From Streptomyces chartreusis NRRL 3882 (lineage in GTDB: Bacteria; Actinomycetota; Actinomycetes; Streptomycetales; Streptomycetaceae), in contig NZ_LT963352.1 in assembly GCF_900236475.1 (NCBI RefSeq), positions 3,984,501 to 4,048,500 of the forward strand: a stretch of 64,000 bases of DNA, read 5' to 3'. The notes below the pieces were generated by a model, which saw only the letters and a list, made by a program, of their open reading frames with translations, ran no database searches and had not been told where the DNA came from. How positions within the stretch are numbered: the stretch's first letter is position 1; every line of letters begins with the position of its first letter. This document shows positions 26,105-35,614 of this stretch, piece after piece. The position numbers were made by a program, and so were the translations under genes.

Positions 26105-26644
26105 ATGCGCACCTTTCCTCCCCTCGCCCTGGCCGCCGCCCTCGCCGCGACGGTCCTGCTGACCGCCTGCGACGACGGCAAGACCGGTGGCGACGACGTC
26201 AAGAACGCGGACGGGCCGGGCGGTTCGGCCTGTGCGATCGGGCACATGGGCGTGGAGGTCGGGGCCGGTGCGGCCCCGGCGGCCGGGGACACCGGCACTG
26301 TCACCGTCACCCTCACCAACCAGGGCGGCGCGTGCACCCTGAAGGGCTTCCCCGCCGTCGACCTCGTGGCGGAGGACGGCACGACGTCCGTGTCCCCGGA
26401 GCAGACCGGGAAGGCCCAGCCGCTCACCCTCGGGAAGGGCGGCACCACGTCCTTCACGATCACCTACGTCCGGGGCGAGGCCGGCTCCCCGAAGAGCCTT
26501 CAGGTGCGGAAGGCGTCCTTCACCCTGCCCGGCGCCACCGCGTCCGCACGCGACCTGACCTGGTCCTACGGCGAGGTCGCCCGGAAGGACGGGAGCGGCG
26601 CGGCGGAGGCCTCGGTGAGCGGTTTCGAGTCCTCGGGCGACTGA
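26105..26644 (+). CDS. DUF4232 lipoprotein
   Basis: 179 residues. Signal sequence with lipobox LTAC around residue 22, then a DUF4232 Ig-like beta domain: TGTVTVTLTNQGGACTLKGF, then FPAVDLVAEDGTTSV and a C-terminal strand. Anchored to the outer face of the membrane; function unknown. Start chosen at ATG 26105 with GAGG upstream. Convergent with the DUF2786 gene, 7 bp apart. Confidence 0.85.
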   Translation: MRTFPPLALAAALAATVLLTACDDGKTGGDDVKNADGPGGSACAIGHMGVEVGAGAAPAAGDTGTVTVTLTNQGGACTLKGFPAVDLVAEDGTTSVSPEQTGKAQPLTLGKGGTTSFTITYVRGEAGSPKSLQVRKASFTLPGATASARDLTWSYGEVARKDGSGAAEASVSGFESSGD

Positions 26645-26651
26645 CGGCAGG

Positions 26652-27752
26652 TCAGCGCAACGGCGGCCGGTGCTCGACCTGGGCCCGGTCCGCCGCCTGT
26701 GCGCCCTCCGTCCAGCCCGCCGCGTCGCGGACGCCGCGCAGGCGGGTCGTGGTCGTCTCCGGGAACATCCGGTCCAGCCGGCCGGTGACCGCGACGTCGC
26801 GGGAGGCGAGGACCGGGAGCAGATCCTCCGTCACCTGGGTCTCGGCGGCGGCCGACAGGCGGGTGCCGATGCGGTGGGCGTAGGCCGCGAGGAAGGCCTG
26901 CCGGAACGCCTTGGTGCGCTTGCGGCCACCCGCCCGCTGGACGGCCTCCGCCTTCGTCATCGCGGTCGTGGCCTGTACGAGGAGTGAGGTGTAGAGGAGT
27001 TCGACCGCTTCCAGGTCCGTTTCGAAGCCGACGACGGTGGAGAAACCGAGGGGCTCGTTCCACACCGCCCGGCAGTGGTTGGCGGCGGCGACGGCGTCCA
27101 GCAGCACCGCCTTGGCCTGCTCGTGCGGCGGTTCGACACCGATCCGGCAGGCCCCGGGTGTCTCGGGCGAGGGTGCCCGGGCCGCGAGCAGCGCCTCGTC
27201 GACGCTGTGGCGGGCCATCAGCTCCTGCGCCTTCGCGCTGAGCGCCTCCGCCTCCTCAGGGAACCCGGTGGCCTCCGCCTTGGCGAGCAGGGCGCGGATC
27301 CGGCCCAGCATCCGGGACTCGGTCCTCGGCTCCCCGGGCGACTCGTCGAGGGACTCGAGCGCGGGCAGGCGCAGCAGCAGGCGGTACAGCTCCAGCACGG
27401 CGGTGGCGTACGAGAAGCGGTCGGTGCGGGGCGGGGCGTCGTCGGGGAGCTCCGCGAGCTGCGCGCTCCAGCGTCGCCCGCGCGGACGGTCGTGCGGCGC
27501 CTGCGCGCGGATCAGTGCCGCCACCAGCCGTACGTGTACGTCGTCCAGTTCGCGCCGGACGGTCCGCACGACGTCGGCCGGCTGCCAGCCGCGCCGCCAG
27601 GCCGCCGCCACGAACTCCGTGCCGCGCCGGGCGAGTTCGTCGTCCGCCGCCGGGTCGGACGCGAGCAGCGACGCGCCGGTGTCGAGGGCCGTCTCGCCGG
27701 TGTCGTACAGGGCGGCCTCGAACGCGCGGTCGACGGTGGTGGGCGTACTCAC
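26652..27752 (-). CDS. DUF2786 domain protein
   Basis: About 366 residues, soluble. The DUF2786 signature is LGRIRALLAKAEATGFPEEA, then EALSAKAQELMARHSV in the middle, followed by a helical C-terminal domain common to actinobacterial members (LLYTSLLVQATTAMTKAEAV, KAFRQAFLAAYAHRIGTRLS). The start is placed at GTG 27752 (VSTPTTVDRAFEAAL); in-frame codons to 27812 lack support. Biochemical role unknown. Confidence 0.85.
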   Translation of the reverse strand: MSTPTTVDRAFEAALYDTGETALDTGASLLASDPAADDELARRGTEFVAAAWRRGWQPADVVRTVRRELDDVHVRLVAALIRAQAPHDRPRGRRWSAQLAELPDDAPPRTDRFSYATAVLELYRLLLRLPALESLDESPGEPRTESRMLGRIRALLAKAEATGFPEEAEALSAKAQELMARHSVDEALLAARAPSPETPGACRIGVEPPHEQAKAVLLDAVAAANHCRAVWNEPLGFSTVVGFETDLEAVELLYTSLLVQATTAMTKAEAVQRAGGRKRTKAFRQAFLAAYAHRIGTRLSAAAETQVTEDLLPVLASRDVAVTGRLDRMFPETTTTRLRGVRDAAGWTEGAQAADRAQVEHRPPLR

Positions 27753-27871
27753 GGGGCCGATGGTGCCACGCCGGCACGGATGACCCGGCATGCGCGACCT
27801 CGGACGTCTCACTCCCCGGAATTGGGTCGTCCGCGCGCGGCAGGGCTTCGAGCATGGGGCGCATGGTGGAC

Positions 27872-28495
27872 ATGTCTCTCTACGCTGCGTTCCTCGTCGC
27901 CGCCTTCGCGCTCTGCATCACCCCCGGCCCGGACATGATGTTCATCGTGGCGATGGGCGGACGGGGCGGCCCCACCGCCGGGGTGATGGCGGCGTTCGGG
28001 GTGGCGTGCGCGATGCTCGTGCACGCGGTCGCGGCGGCGCTCGGCCTGTCGGCCCTGTTCACGGCGCTGCCGACGCTGTACCACGTGCTGCGCTGGGCGG
28101 GCGCGGCCTATCTGCTCTACCTGGCGGTGAAGGCGTTCCGCGACCGTTCGGTGCCGGGCGAGGAGGGGACCGGCGCCGTGGGTCCGGGGATGCGGCGGGC
28201 GTTCTGGCAGGGCGCGATCACCAACCTGCTCAACCCCAAGGTGATCCTCTTCAACGTGGCGTTCCTGCCGCAGTTCGTGGACCCGTCGCTGGGCCACGTC
28301 CAGGGCCAGTTGCTGCTGCTCGGCGTCACGCTCGTGGTGATGGGCTTCCTGTGGGACGGCAGCGTCGGCCTGCTCGCGGGGCGGCTGGCGTCTCTCCTCA
28401 GGCGCAGTGCGCGGGTGAACCGTTGGCTGAACATCGTCTCCGGGACGGTGTTCACGGGGCTGGCGGTGCGGCTGGTGGCGACCTCTCCGAAGTAG
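27872..28495 (+). CDS. LysE/RhtB family amino-acid exporter
   Basis: About 207 residues with six membrane helices. Family features are the N-terminal FALCITPGPDMMFIV and GAITNLLNPKVILFNVAFLP. Members export amino acids such as threonine, homoserine or lysine. The starts at 27863 and 27872 are both possible; neither has an ideal ribosome site. It starts 119 bp beyond the divergent DUF2786 gene. Confidence 0.9.
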   Translation: MSLYAAFLVAAFALCITPGPDMMFIVAMGGRGGPTAGVMAAFGVACAMLVHAVAAALGLSALFTALPTLYHVLRWAGAAYLLYLAVKAFRDRSVPGEEGTGAVGPGMRRAFWQGAITNLLNPKVILFNVAFLPQFVDPSLGHVQGQLLLLGVTLVVMGFLWDGSVGLLAGRLASLLRRSARVNRWLNIVSGTVFTGLAVRLVATSPK

Positions 28496-28500
28496 AGGGT

Positions 28501-28523
28501 GGTGTCAACTCGCGGTTGACACC
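28501..28523. promoter_or_regulatory. Operator palindrome 1 of the Clp_N/HTH gene
   Basis: GGTGTCAAC-TCGCG-GTTGACACC with perfect nine-base arms. The TTGACA at 28516-28521 can serve as a -35, with TACGGT (28539-28544) as -10 at 17-bp spacing. Confidence 0.75.
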
Positions 28524-28528
28524 TCTCG

Positions 28529-28551
28529 GGGTGCAACCTACGGTTGACACC
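28529..28551. promoter_or_regulatory. Operator palindrome 2 of the Clp_N/HTH gene
   Basis: The right arm GTTGACACC repeats exactly 28 bp after that of palindrome 1 and abuts the ATG; the left arm GGGTGCAAC matches at 6 of 9 positions. It covers the -10 and the expected transcription start. Confidence 0.65.
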
Positions 28552-29295
28552 ATGACGACGAACCCCAACATCACGTCATCCGTGCGCCTCGACGACCTCA
28601 TCGCGGCGATCAAGAAGGTTCACCAGGAACCCCTCGAACAGCTCCAGGACGCGGTGCTCGCCGCCGACCACCTCGGCGAGGTGGCCGACCACCTGATCGG
28701 CCACTTCGTGGACCAGGCCCGGCGTTCGGGCGCCTCCTGGACGGACATCGGCAAGAGCATGGGGGTCACCCGGCAGGCCGCGCAGAAGCGGTTCGTGCCG
28801 AAGGAGTCGGCCGACCTCGACCCGAGCCAGGGCTTCAACCGCTACACGCCCCGCGCCCGCAACACGGTGATGGCAGCGCACAACGCCGCCAAGTCCGCGC
28901 GCAACGCCGAGGGGACGCCCGAGCATCTCGTCCTCGGTCTGCTGGCCGAGCCCGACGGTCTCGCCGCGAAGGCCCTCGTCGAACAGGGCGTCTCCCTCGA
29001 CACGGTCCGCGCGGCGGCGACCGCCGCACTGCCGCCCGCCGTCGAGGAGGCCCCGGAGCTCGTGCCGTACGGCCAGGCCGCCAAGAAGGTCCTGGAACTC
29101 ACCTTCCGCGAGGCCCTGCGCCTCGGCCACAACTACATCGGCACCGAGCACATCCTGCTCGCCCTGCTGGAGCACGAGAACGGCGAGGGCGTCCTCAGTG
29201 GCCTCGGCATCGGCAAGGAGCGGACCGAGCGGTACGTGGCCGAGGCGCTGGAGAAGATCACGCAGGCGCAGAAGGAGGTGCTGGACGAATCCTGA
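28552..29295 (+). CDS. HTH plus double Clp N-terminal domain protein
   Basis: 247 residues. The N-terminal 75 residues contain a helix-turn-helix (GASWTDIGKSMGVTRQAAQK). Two Clp_N repeats follow (YTPRARNTVMAAHNAAKSAR, then EGTPEHLVLGLLAE; and LELTFREALRLGHNYIGTEH, then ILLALLEHENGEGV). There is no AAA+ ATPase module, so it is not a ClpC. It may be a stress-responsive regulator that senses substrates through Clp_N folds. There is no ribosome site, and the -10 ends seven bases before ATG, so it is probably leaderless. The palindromes on the promoter suggest self-control. Confidence 0.85.
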   Translation: MTTNPNITSSVRLDDLIAAIKKVHQEPLEQLQDAVLAADHLGEVADHLIGHFVDQARRSGASWTDIGKSMGVTRQAAQKRFVPKESADLDPSQGFNRYTPRARNTVMAAHNAAKSARNAEGTPEHLVLGLLAEPDGLAAKALVEQGVSLDTVRAAATAALPPAVEEAPELVPYGQAAKKVLELTFREALRLGHNYIGTEHILLALLEHENGEGVLSGLGIGKERTERYVAEALEKITQAQKEVLDES

Positions 29296-29393
29296 CAGCA
29301 GCCTGTGCAACGGGGACGCGTCGGCGGACTCCCCTGTCGCACGAGCCCGCGCAGCAGGGACGCGTTGTCAGACCCCCCTGTCACACTCACAGC

Positions 29394-31082
29394 ATGGCCG
29401 ACCGGTGGGCGCTCGCTCCGGCCGAGGACGGTGGCGTGGACGTCGCCCCCCTCGGCCCGGACGGGCTGCCCGCCGGGCCGGTGCGGCGGGAGGCGGATCC
29501 CGCCGAGGCCGTGCGGAGCCGTCCCGGCGTCACGCGGTGGGTGTGGCGGTCCACCGCCGAGGTCTACCCGCGTCTGCTCGCCACGGGGGTGCGAGTCGAG
29601 CGGTGCTACGACATCGAGGCCGCCGAGACGCTCCTCCTCGGCCACGAGGGGCGGTACGGGGAACCACGCTCGGCCGCGGCCGCCCTGGCCCGGCTGCGCG
29701 GCGGCCCCGTACCGCCCGATCCGCCGCAGCGTTCCGCCGAACCCGGCTCCCAGTCCTCCCTGTTCGAACCGCAGGGCGTCCGCCTCCCGCTGCCCGACCT
29801 CCTCGCCGTCTACGGCGAGCAGCAGCGGCGGCACGAGCGGGCCGAGCACCCCGATCGCATGCGGCTGCTGACGGCCGCCGAGTCCGCGGGCATGCTGGTG
29901 GCCGCCGAGATGAACCGCGCCGGGCTGCCCTGGAGCGCCGACGTGCACCGCGCGGTGCTGCACGACCTGCTGGGCGAGCGGTACGCGGGCGGCGGCGAAC
30001 CGCGCCGCCTGGCCGAGCTGGCGGACGAGGTGTCCGCCGCGTTCGGCAGACGGGTCCGCCCCGACCTGCCCGCCGACGTGGTCAAGGCCTTCGCCCAGGC
30101 CGGCATCAAGGTCGCCTCGACCCGCCGCTGGGAGATCGAGTCCGTCGACCACCCGGCCGTGAAGCCCCTGATCGAGTACAAGAAGCTGTACCGCATCTGG
30201 GTCGCCCACGGTTGGTCCTGGCTCCAGGACTGGGTGCGCGACGGGCGCTTCCGGCCCGAGTTCCTCGCGGGCGGGACGGTCACCGGGCGCTGGGTGACCA
30301 ACGGCGGGGGCGGGCTCCAGATCCCCAAGGTGATCCGGCGGGCCGTGGTCGCCGACCCCGGCTGGCGGCTCGTCGTCGCCGACGCCGACCAGATGGAGCC
30401 GCGCGTCCTCGCCGCGATCTCCCGCGACCCCGGCCTGATGGAGGTGGCCGGCCGGGAGAGCGACCTGTACCAGTCCGTCTCCGACCGCGCCTTCTCCGGC
30501 GACCGCGCCCAGGCCAAACTCGCCGTGCTCGGCGCCGTCTACGGCCAGACCTCCGGCGACGGCCTGAAGAACCTCGCCGCGCTCAGACGCCGCTTCCCCC
30601 GGGCCGTGGCGTACGTCGACGAGGCGGCCCGGGCCGGCGAGGAGGGCCGGCTCGTGCGGACCTGGCTCGGCCGGACCTGCCCGCCGGCGGCCCGGGGGAC
30701 GGACGACGCGACGGAGGAGGCCGGCATCCCCGCCACCGACGAGGAGCAGCCCGACAGCGGACAGTGGGTGCCCGGGTACGCCTCCACCAACGCCCGCGCC
30801 CGTGGCCGCTTCGCCCGTAACTTCGTCGTCCAGGGCAGTGCCGCCGACTGGGCCCTGCTGCTGCTCGCCGCGCTGCGCAGATCCTGCGCGGACCTGGCGG
30901 CCGAGCTGGTCTTCTTCCAGCACGACGAGGTGATCGTGCACTGCCCCGAGGAGGAGACGGAGGCGGTCGTCGCGGCGATCCGGGAGGCGGCGGCCCTGGC
31001 CGGACGGCTGACCTTCGGGGAGACGCCGGTGCGGTTCCCGTTCACGACGGCGGTGGTGGAGTGTTATGCGGACGCCAAGTAG
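29394..31082 (+). CDS. DNA polymerase I-like protein (family A, bifunctional exonuclease/polymerase type)
   Basis: 562 residues, much shorter than replicative PolA (~900). Family A motifs are present: motif A VVADADQMEPRVLA near D330, the O-helix RAQAKLAVLGAVYGQT (371-386), and motif C QHDEV with H509-D510-E511. There is no 5' nuclease domain. The N-terminal ~130 residues occupy the place of the 3'-5' exonuclease, but no DxE motif is seen. This type is a second, accessory polymerase in Streptomyces; a repair role is inferred. Its 3' end is convergent with the SARP gene, 12 bp apart. Confidence 0.9.
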   Translation: MADRWALAPAEDGGVDVAPLGPDGLPAGPVRREADPAEAVRSRPGVTRWVWRSTAEVYPRLLATGVRVERCYDIEAAETLLLGHEGRYGEPRSAAAALARLRGGPVPPDPPQRSAEPGSQSSLFEPQGVRLPLPDLLAVYGEQQRRHERAEHPDRMRLLTAAESAGMLVAAEMNRAGLPWSADVHRAVLHDLLGERYAGGGEPRRLAELADEVSAAFGRRVRPDLPADVVKAFAQAGIKVASTRRWEIESVDHPAVKPLIEYKKLYRIWVAHGWSWLQDWVRDGRFRPEFLAGGTVTGRWVTNGGGGLQIPKVIRRAVVADPGWRLVVADADQMEPRVLAAISRDPGLMEVAGRESDLYQSVSDRAFSGDRAQAKLAVLGAVYGQTSGDGLKNLAALRRRFPRAVAYVDEAARAGEEGRLVRTWLGRTCPPAARGTDDATEEAGIPATDEEQPDSGQWVPGYASTNARARGRFARNFVVQGSAADWALLLLAALRRSCADLAAELVFFQHDEVIVHCPEEETEAVVAAIREAAALAGRLTFGETPVRFPFTTAVVECYADAK

Positions 31083-31094
31083 CCGGTGTCACGG

Positions 31095-34000
31095 TCAGCC
31101 GGTGGGGGCGAGCAGCTCGCGGAGTTCGGTGACCACCGCGTGCGCGTCGGTCCCCTCCAGTGCCGCGAGAGCCGAGCGCCACTCCTCGCGTGCCGCTCCG
31201 GCATGCCCGCGTTCCCGCAGCAGCAGCCCCTGCTGGTGGCGGGCGAGACCGCCGGTGTAGCGGTCGGCGCGGGCGTCGGCCCGGTCCAGCAGCTCGGCGC
31301 ACTCCCGGGCGGCCCGCCCGGTGCGGCCCAGCAGCCGCAGCGCGCGGACCAGGCCGAGCCGGGTCTGGGACTCGCCGTGCCAGTCGCCGTGACCGCCCAG
31401 GATGCGCAGGCTCTCCTCGAAGTGCGGGAGGGCGGCGGCCGGTTCGCCGAGCCGCAGATGGGCGTACCCGATGTTGCAGTGCGCGGAGTGCCGCACGATC
31501 ACGGCGCCGATCCCGTCCCCGATGGCGAGCGAACGCCGGTGCTGCTCGATGGCGGCCCGCGGGTCGGTGTGCTCGTAGAGATTGCCCAGGTGGCTGTGGG
31601 TCACGGCCTCGCCGTAGGGGTCGTTCAGCTGCCGTGCGTACTCCAGGCTCCGGGTCAGCGCCTCGCTCGCCTCGGCGGGCCGGCCGAGCCCGTCGAGCAG
31701 CAGGCCGCGGTTGTTGAGGCAGCGGCGGATCCAGGACGGTTCGTCGAGCCGTCGCCAGATGGCCAGCGCGCGGTCGTTGAGGTCGAGGGCCTCGCCCTGG
31801 CGGCCGGTCAGGAAGTGCAGCCCGGCGAGGTCGACCAGCGCGTACGCCTGAGCTGCCTCGTCCCCGAGCCGCCGCGCCACGCCGAGGCCGGCCCGGCCGA
31901 GCACCTCCATCTCGGCGACGCGTCCCCTGCGGTGCGCGTACGGGAGGATTAGCCGCACGAGGGTGGAGACGAGGCCCGCGCGCCGCCGGCACGGGTCGTC
32001 CGCGTACCGCTCGACCAGCGTGACGACGTTCGCCAGCTCCCCGTCGCCCCAGGCGAAGGCCTCCTCGGGGCCGCCGAAGGGGGCGACGGTGTCGACGTGC
32101 GCCGCATGCCCGGGTGGCTGGGCCGCGGTGGGGCGACGACGGTCGTCCTGGTCGGGGCCGGGCTCGACGATCGCGACGAGCACCCGCTCGGCTACGGCGG
32201 CGTACCAGCGGAGGGCGGTTTCGGAGGCGCGGGTGGTCTCGGTGTCGGTGGGGGTCGCGTTCCGTACGCCGCCGTTGTTCGCGTTCCGTACGCTCCCCCC
32301 TGCACGGGCGGTGCCGGAGCCGCCGATGCCCTCCACGCCCCGCTCCCCCACCAGCTCACGGGCGAAGTCGCGCACGAGGTCGTGTGGTGCGTAGCGGCCG
32401 TATGCCGGCTCCTGGAGCAGGGCCACGTCGACGAGACGGTCCAGGGCGGCCTCGGTGCGGCGTTCACCCGTGCCCGTGAGGCGGGCGAGCAGGGGTGCGC
32501 CGTACGTGGGCAGATCGAGCGCGCCGATACGGCGGAGAGTGAGGGCCGCGTCCCGGTCGGCCTCGCGCTCGGAGCCGGCGAGCGCGTCGTGCGCGACGGC
32601 CAGGGAGCGGCGCACGCTCAGGTCGTCGTACTCAAGGTGCTGTAACCGCCCTTCCGTACCGGCCAGTTGCCCGGCGAGGACCTCCGGCGTGAGGGCCTGC
32701 CGGGCGGCGAGCCGCGCGGCGACGACGCGCAGGGCCAGGGGCAGGCGGCCGGTGAGCTCGACGAGGCGGCGGGCGGCGTCCGAACCGTCCAGTCCGGCAC
32801 GGCCCGAGGCCGCGACCAGAAGCGCCGCGCTCTCCTCGTCCGACAGCGGGCCGAGCGGAAAGCGGGCGACGCCGTCGAGGGCGGTGAGCGGCGAACGGCT
32901 GGTGACGATCACCGCGCACCCGGCACCTCCCGGCAGCAGCGGCCGTACCTGCGCGGCGCTCGCGGCATCGTCCAGCACCAGGAGCGTGCGGGTCGGCGCG
33001 AGCAGCGAGCGCAGCAGAGCGGATGCCGCGTCGGGGCGTTCGGGGATACGGCAGGGCTCGGCCCCGAGGTCACGCAGCAGGGTGGTGAGCGCCTGACCAG
33101 GCGTGAGAGGGGTCATGCCCGGGGTCGCACCCTGCAGGTCGAGGTAGAGCTGCCCATCGGGGAAACGTTCCGCCAACTCGTGCGCGACGTGCAGCGCGAG
33201 TGCGCTCTTGCCGACGCCGGGCATGCCGCTGATGACGGCGGCGGCGGGGACGGCGGGAGCGGCTGGGGCGGTCGGGCCGGTCGGGGGTGGTGCTCCCGGT
33301 GTCGTGAGGGCGCGGCGCAGGGAGGCGCGTACGGCGGCACGCCCCGTGAAATGCGCCGGCGGCGCGGGAAGTTGAGCAGGCGGCGGTTGAGCGGACGAGG
33401 GCGACGCGGCGACGGAAGGCGTAGCGGCGTCCACGGAAGGAGCGGCAGACGAGGCAGAAGACGCAGGAGAGGTAGGAGGGGTAGGAGGGGCGCTCCCCTC
33501 ACCGAAGCCGTCTCCCGAACCACCGCTCCCCACGGCTCCCCGCAACACCTCCACATGCGCCTCCCGCACTCCCGGCCCCGGCTCGACGCCGAGCTGGTCG
33601 ACCAGCCGGGTGCGCAGATCCCGGTGGACGGCCAGGGCCTCGGCCCGGCGGCCGGTCCGGTGCAGGGCGAGCATGAGCTGGCGGTGGTACACCTCCCGCA
33701 GCGGATACTCGGCGGTCAACGCCGCCAGCTCCGGCACGAGCCCGTCGAGACGCGGGCCGCCCAGCGCCAACTCGGCGTCGTATCGCCACTCCAGAAGCAG
33801 CAGCCGCGCCTCGCGCAACCGCCGTGCGAAGGCGTACCCGCCCACCTCGGACGGCAGCCCGGCGAGCGGTGCGCCCCGCCACAGTGCGAGCGCGGCGGTG
33901 CACTCACGCACGACGCGCTCCCAGTCCTGCCCGGCGTGCGCGGCCCGCGCCGCGGCGACATGGGTCTCGAACACATGGACGTCCAGCTCACCCTCGTCGA

Positions 34001-34364
34001 CCCGCAGCACATACCCGGACGGCACGGTCCGCAGCCGCTCGGGATCGTCGAGCAACCGCCGCAACCGCGCTACGTGGTTGTGCAGCGAGGCCTGGGCGGA
34101 AACGGGCGGCGCCCCGCCCCACAGCGCGTCCTTGAGCGACTCGACGGAGACGACCCGCCCGGCGTCGAGCAGCAACGCGGCCAGCAGCACACGGGACTTG
34201 GGGCCGGCGACATCCCGGGCCTCGCTCCGGCCGCGCCCGCTGACGTCGTAGTACAGCACCGGTGGCCCGAGCAGCCCGAACCTCAGCCCGCACCACTCAT
34301 CGGAACCGTGCTCGCTGCCCGAACAGGCAGATGCCCCCATCGCGCCCCTGTCTCCCCGCGCCAC
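31095..34364 (-). CDS. AfsR/SARP family regulator (HTH-BTAD-NB-ARC-TPR)
   Basis: About 1089 residues. N-terminal OmpR-type winged helix (LLAALLLDAGRVVSVESLKD, then GGAPPVSAQASLHNHVARLR), bacterial activator domain to ~270, Pro/Ala/Ser linker, NB-ARC ATPase with P-loop SGMPGVGKSAL around 378-388, then TPR repeats from about 780. Such proteins activate secondary-metabolite or global genes. Codon ~574 is TTA (32643-32645), implying bldA dependence. ATG 34340, with GGGGCG upstream, is an alternative start. No biosynthetic cluster is adjacent, so targets lie elsewhere. Confidence 0.92.
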   Translation of the reverse strand: MARGDRGAMGASACSGSEHGSDEWCGLRFGLLGPPVLYYDVSGRGRSEARDVAGPKSRVLLAALLLDAGRVVSVESLKDALWGGAPPVSAQASLHNHVARLRRLLDDPERLRTVPSGYVLRVDEGELDVHVFETHVAAARAAHAGQDWERVVRECTAALALWRGAPLAGLPSEVGGYAFARRLREARLLLLEWRYDAELALGGPRLDGLVPELAALTAEYPLREVYHRQLMLALHRTGRRAEALAVHRDLRTRLVDQLGVEPGPGVREAHVEVLRGAVGSGGSGDGFGEGSAPPTPPTSPASSASSAAPSVDAATPSVAASPSSAQPPPAQLPAPPAHFTGRAAVRASLRRALTTPGAPPPTGPTAPAAPAVPAAAVISGMPGVGKSALALHVAHELAERFPDGQLYLDLQGATPGMTPLTPGQALTTLLRDLGAEPCRIPERPDAASALLRSLLAPTRTLLVLDDAASAAQVRPLLPGGAGCAVIVTSRSPLTALDGVARFPLGPLSDEESAALLVAASGRAGLDGSDAARRLVELTGRLPLALRVVAARLAARQALTPEVLAGQLAGTEGRLQHLEYDDLSVRRSLAVAHDALAGSEREADRDAALTLRRIGALDLPTYGAPLLARLTGTGERRTEAALDRLVDVALLQEPAYGRYAPHDLVRDFARELVGERGVEGIGGSGTARAGGSVRNANNGGVRNATPTDTETTRASETALRWYAAVAERVLVAIVEPGPDQDDRRRPTAAQPPGHAAHVDTVAPFGGPEEAFAWGDGELANVVTLVERYADDPCRRRAGLVSTLVRLILPYAHRRGRVAEMEVLGRAGLGVARRLGDEAAQAYALVDLAGLHFLTGRQGEALDLNDRALAIWRRLDEPSWIRRCLNNRGLLLDGLGRPAEASEALTRSLEYARQLNDPYGEAVTHSHLGNLYEHTDPRAAIEQHRRSLAIGDGIGAVIVRHSAHCNIGYAHLRLGEPAAALPHFEESLRILGGHGDWHGESQTRLGLVRALRLLGRTGRAARECAELLDRADARADRYTGGLARHQQGLLLRERGHAGAAREEWRSALAALEGTDAHAVVTELRELLAPTG

Positions 34365-34568
34365 CGCCTTGCCCTTGACGAGATTCCACCCTTGACGGGT
34401 TTCCGCCCCCGGTGCAGCGGTTTTCCGCCAGCTTCGTCCTCACGTTCTCCGCCGGAACGGCCCGCGCAGGCCGTCGTCCGTCATGGTTCGGCGACTTCAC
34501 GCCAATCGGCAGACGACGCAACGGAGAACCGTTGGCCACATGTTAGCGATCCGTTGGCAAACCCTGAT

Positions 34569-34673
34569 GTGATCACTACGTCGGATCTGGCCCGGCGGCG
34601 CGCGCGTCTGGACGCGCAACTCGGGGGAGTGTCGCCGCCGCGGCCGGGTCCGGGTCCCGGTCGGCGGAGGTGA
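34569..34673 (+). CDS. Possible small protein, 34 residues
   Basis: GTG-started reading frame VITTSDLARRRARLDAQLGG followed by a Pro/Gly/Arg-rich end. The N-terminal part looks like an amphipathic helix. It occupies the 356-bp gap between the SARP and glycosyltransferase genes, which otherwise shows no gene. No ribosome site or family match, so low confidence. Confidence 0.25.
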   Translation: MITTSDLARRRARLDAQLGGVSPPRPGPGPGRRR

Positions 34674-34720
34674 ACGGCCGGGGCCCCACCCATCTTCCGG
34701 CGCTGGTGGAGTCCTCGGCG

Positions 34721-35614
34721 TCAGATGACCGGCGGCCGCCCCAGCCGCGTGAGCCGCCACACCGTCCGCCAGCGCATGGGCCGCCGCTCACCCGCCGACT
34801 CCCGTACGCCTTCCACGAACCCGCCGAACCATGCCCGCAGCCCCGCACCCGAACGGTTCCGTACGAGGGTGAGCAGCACCCAGACGCCCAAGTGGACGGG
34901 GACGAGCGCGAACGGCAGCCGGCGGCGGGCCAGCCAGACCCGGTTGCGGGCGTTGACGCGGAAGTAGATGGCGTGCCGGGCGGGCGAGGTCTTCGGGTGC
35001 TGGAGCAGCAGTTCGGGCGCGTACAGGATGCGCCAGCCCGCATCGGCCGCACGCCAGGCCAGGTCGGTCTCCTCGTGCGCGAAGAAGAACTCGGCGGGCC
35101 AGTCGCCGACTTCGTCGAGCATGGCCATCCGCAGCGCGTGTCCGCCGCCGAGGAACCCGGTGACGTACCCGCCCCGCATGGGGTCCGCGTTGCCGATCCG
35201 GGGCACGTGCCGCTGCTGCGTCTCGCCCAGCTCGTCGGCGATACGGAAACCGACGATGCCGAGCCGTTCGTCGGCGGCGTACAACTCCCGCACGCGGCGC
35301 AGCACATCGGCGTCGACGAGCAGCCCGTCGTCGTCCAGATCCACGACGACGTCGATGTCGCCGAACTCCCGCAGCCGCGCGAGGGCCGCGTTCCGCCCGC
35401 CGGGGCAGCCGAGGTTCTCGTCGAGCTCGATCGGGGTGACCTCGCCGGGCAGCGACAACCGCCGGGCGAACTCGGGCAGCGGGCAGCCGTTGCCGACGAT
35501 CACGATCCGCTCGGGCGGCACGTCCTGCTTGGCCACGGACCGCAGCAGCGCGTCGACCTCCTCGGGCCGATTGCCCATCGTCACCACGGCGACGGCGATC
35601 CTGGGCGCCCCCAT
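34721..35614 (-). CDS. Family 2 glycosyltransferase
   Basis: 297 residues, GT-A fold. VVTMGNRPEEVDALLRSV, IVIVGNGCP, LDENLGCPGGRNAAL and the DxD-type VVVDLDDDGLL give the nucleotide-sugar site; EETDLAWRAADAGWRILYAP is the ED(F)L-like acceptor/catalytic region. C-terminal helices may contact the membrane. Similar to rhamnosyl/galactofuranosyl-type transferases, but donor and acceptor are not known. It stands alone on its strand. Confidence 0.9.
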   Translation of the reverse strand: MGAPRIAVAVVTMGNRPEEVDALLRSVAKQDVPPERIVIVGNGCPLPEFARRLSLPGEVTPIELDENLGCPGGRNAALARLREFGDIDVVVDLDDDGLLVDADVLRRVRELYAADERLGIVGFRIADELGETQQRHVPRIGNADPMRGGYVTGFLGGGHALRMAMLDEVGDWPAEFFFAHEETDLAWRAADAGWRILYAPELLLQHPKTSPARHAIYFRVNARNRVWLARRRLPFALVPVHLGVWVLLTLVRNRSGAGLRAWFGGFVEGVRESAGERRPMRWRTVWRLTRLGRPPVI

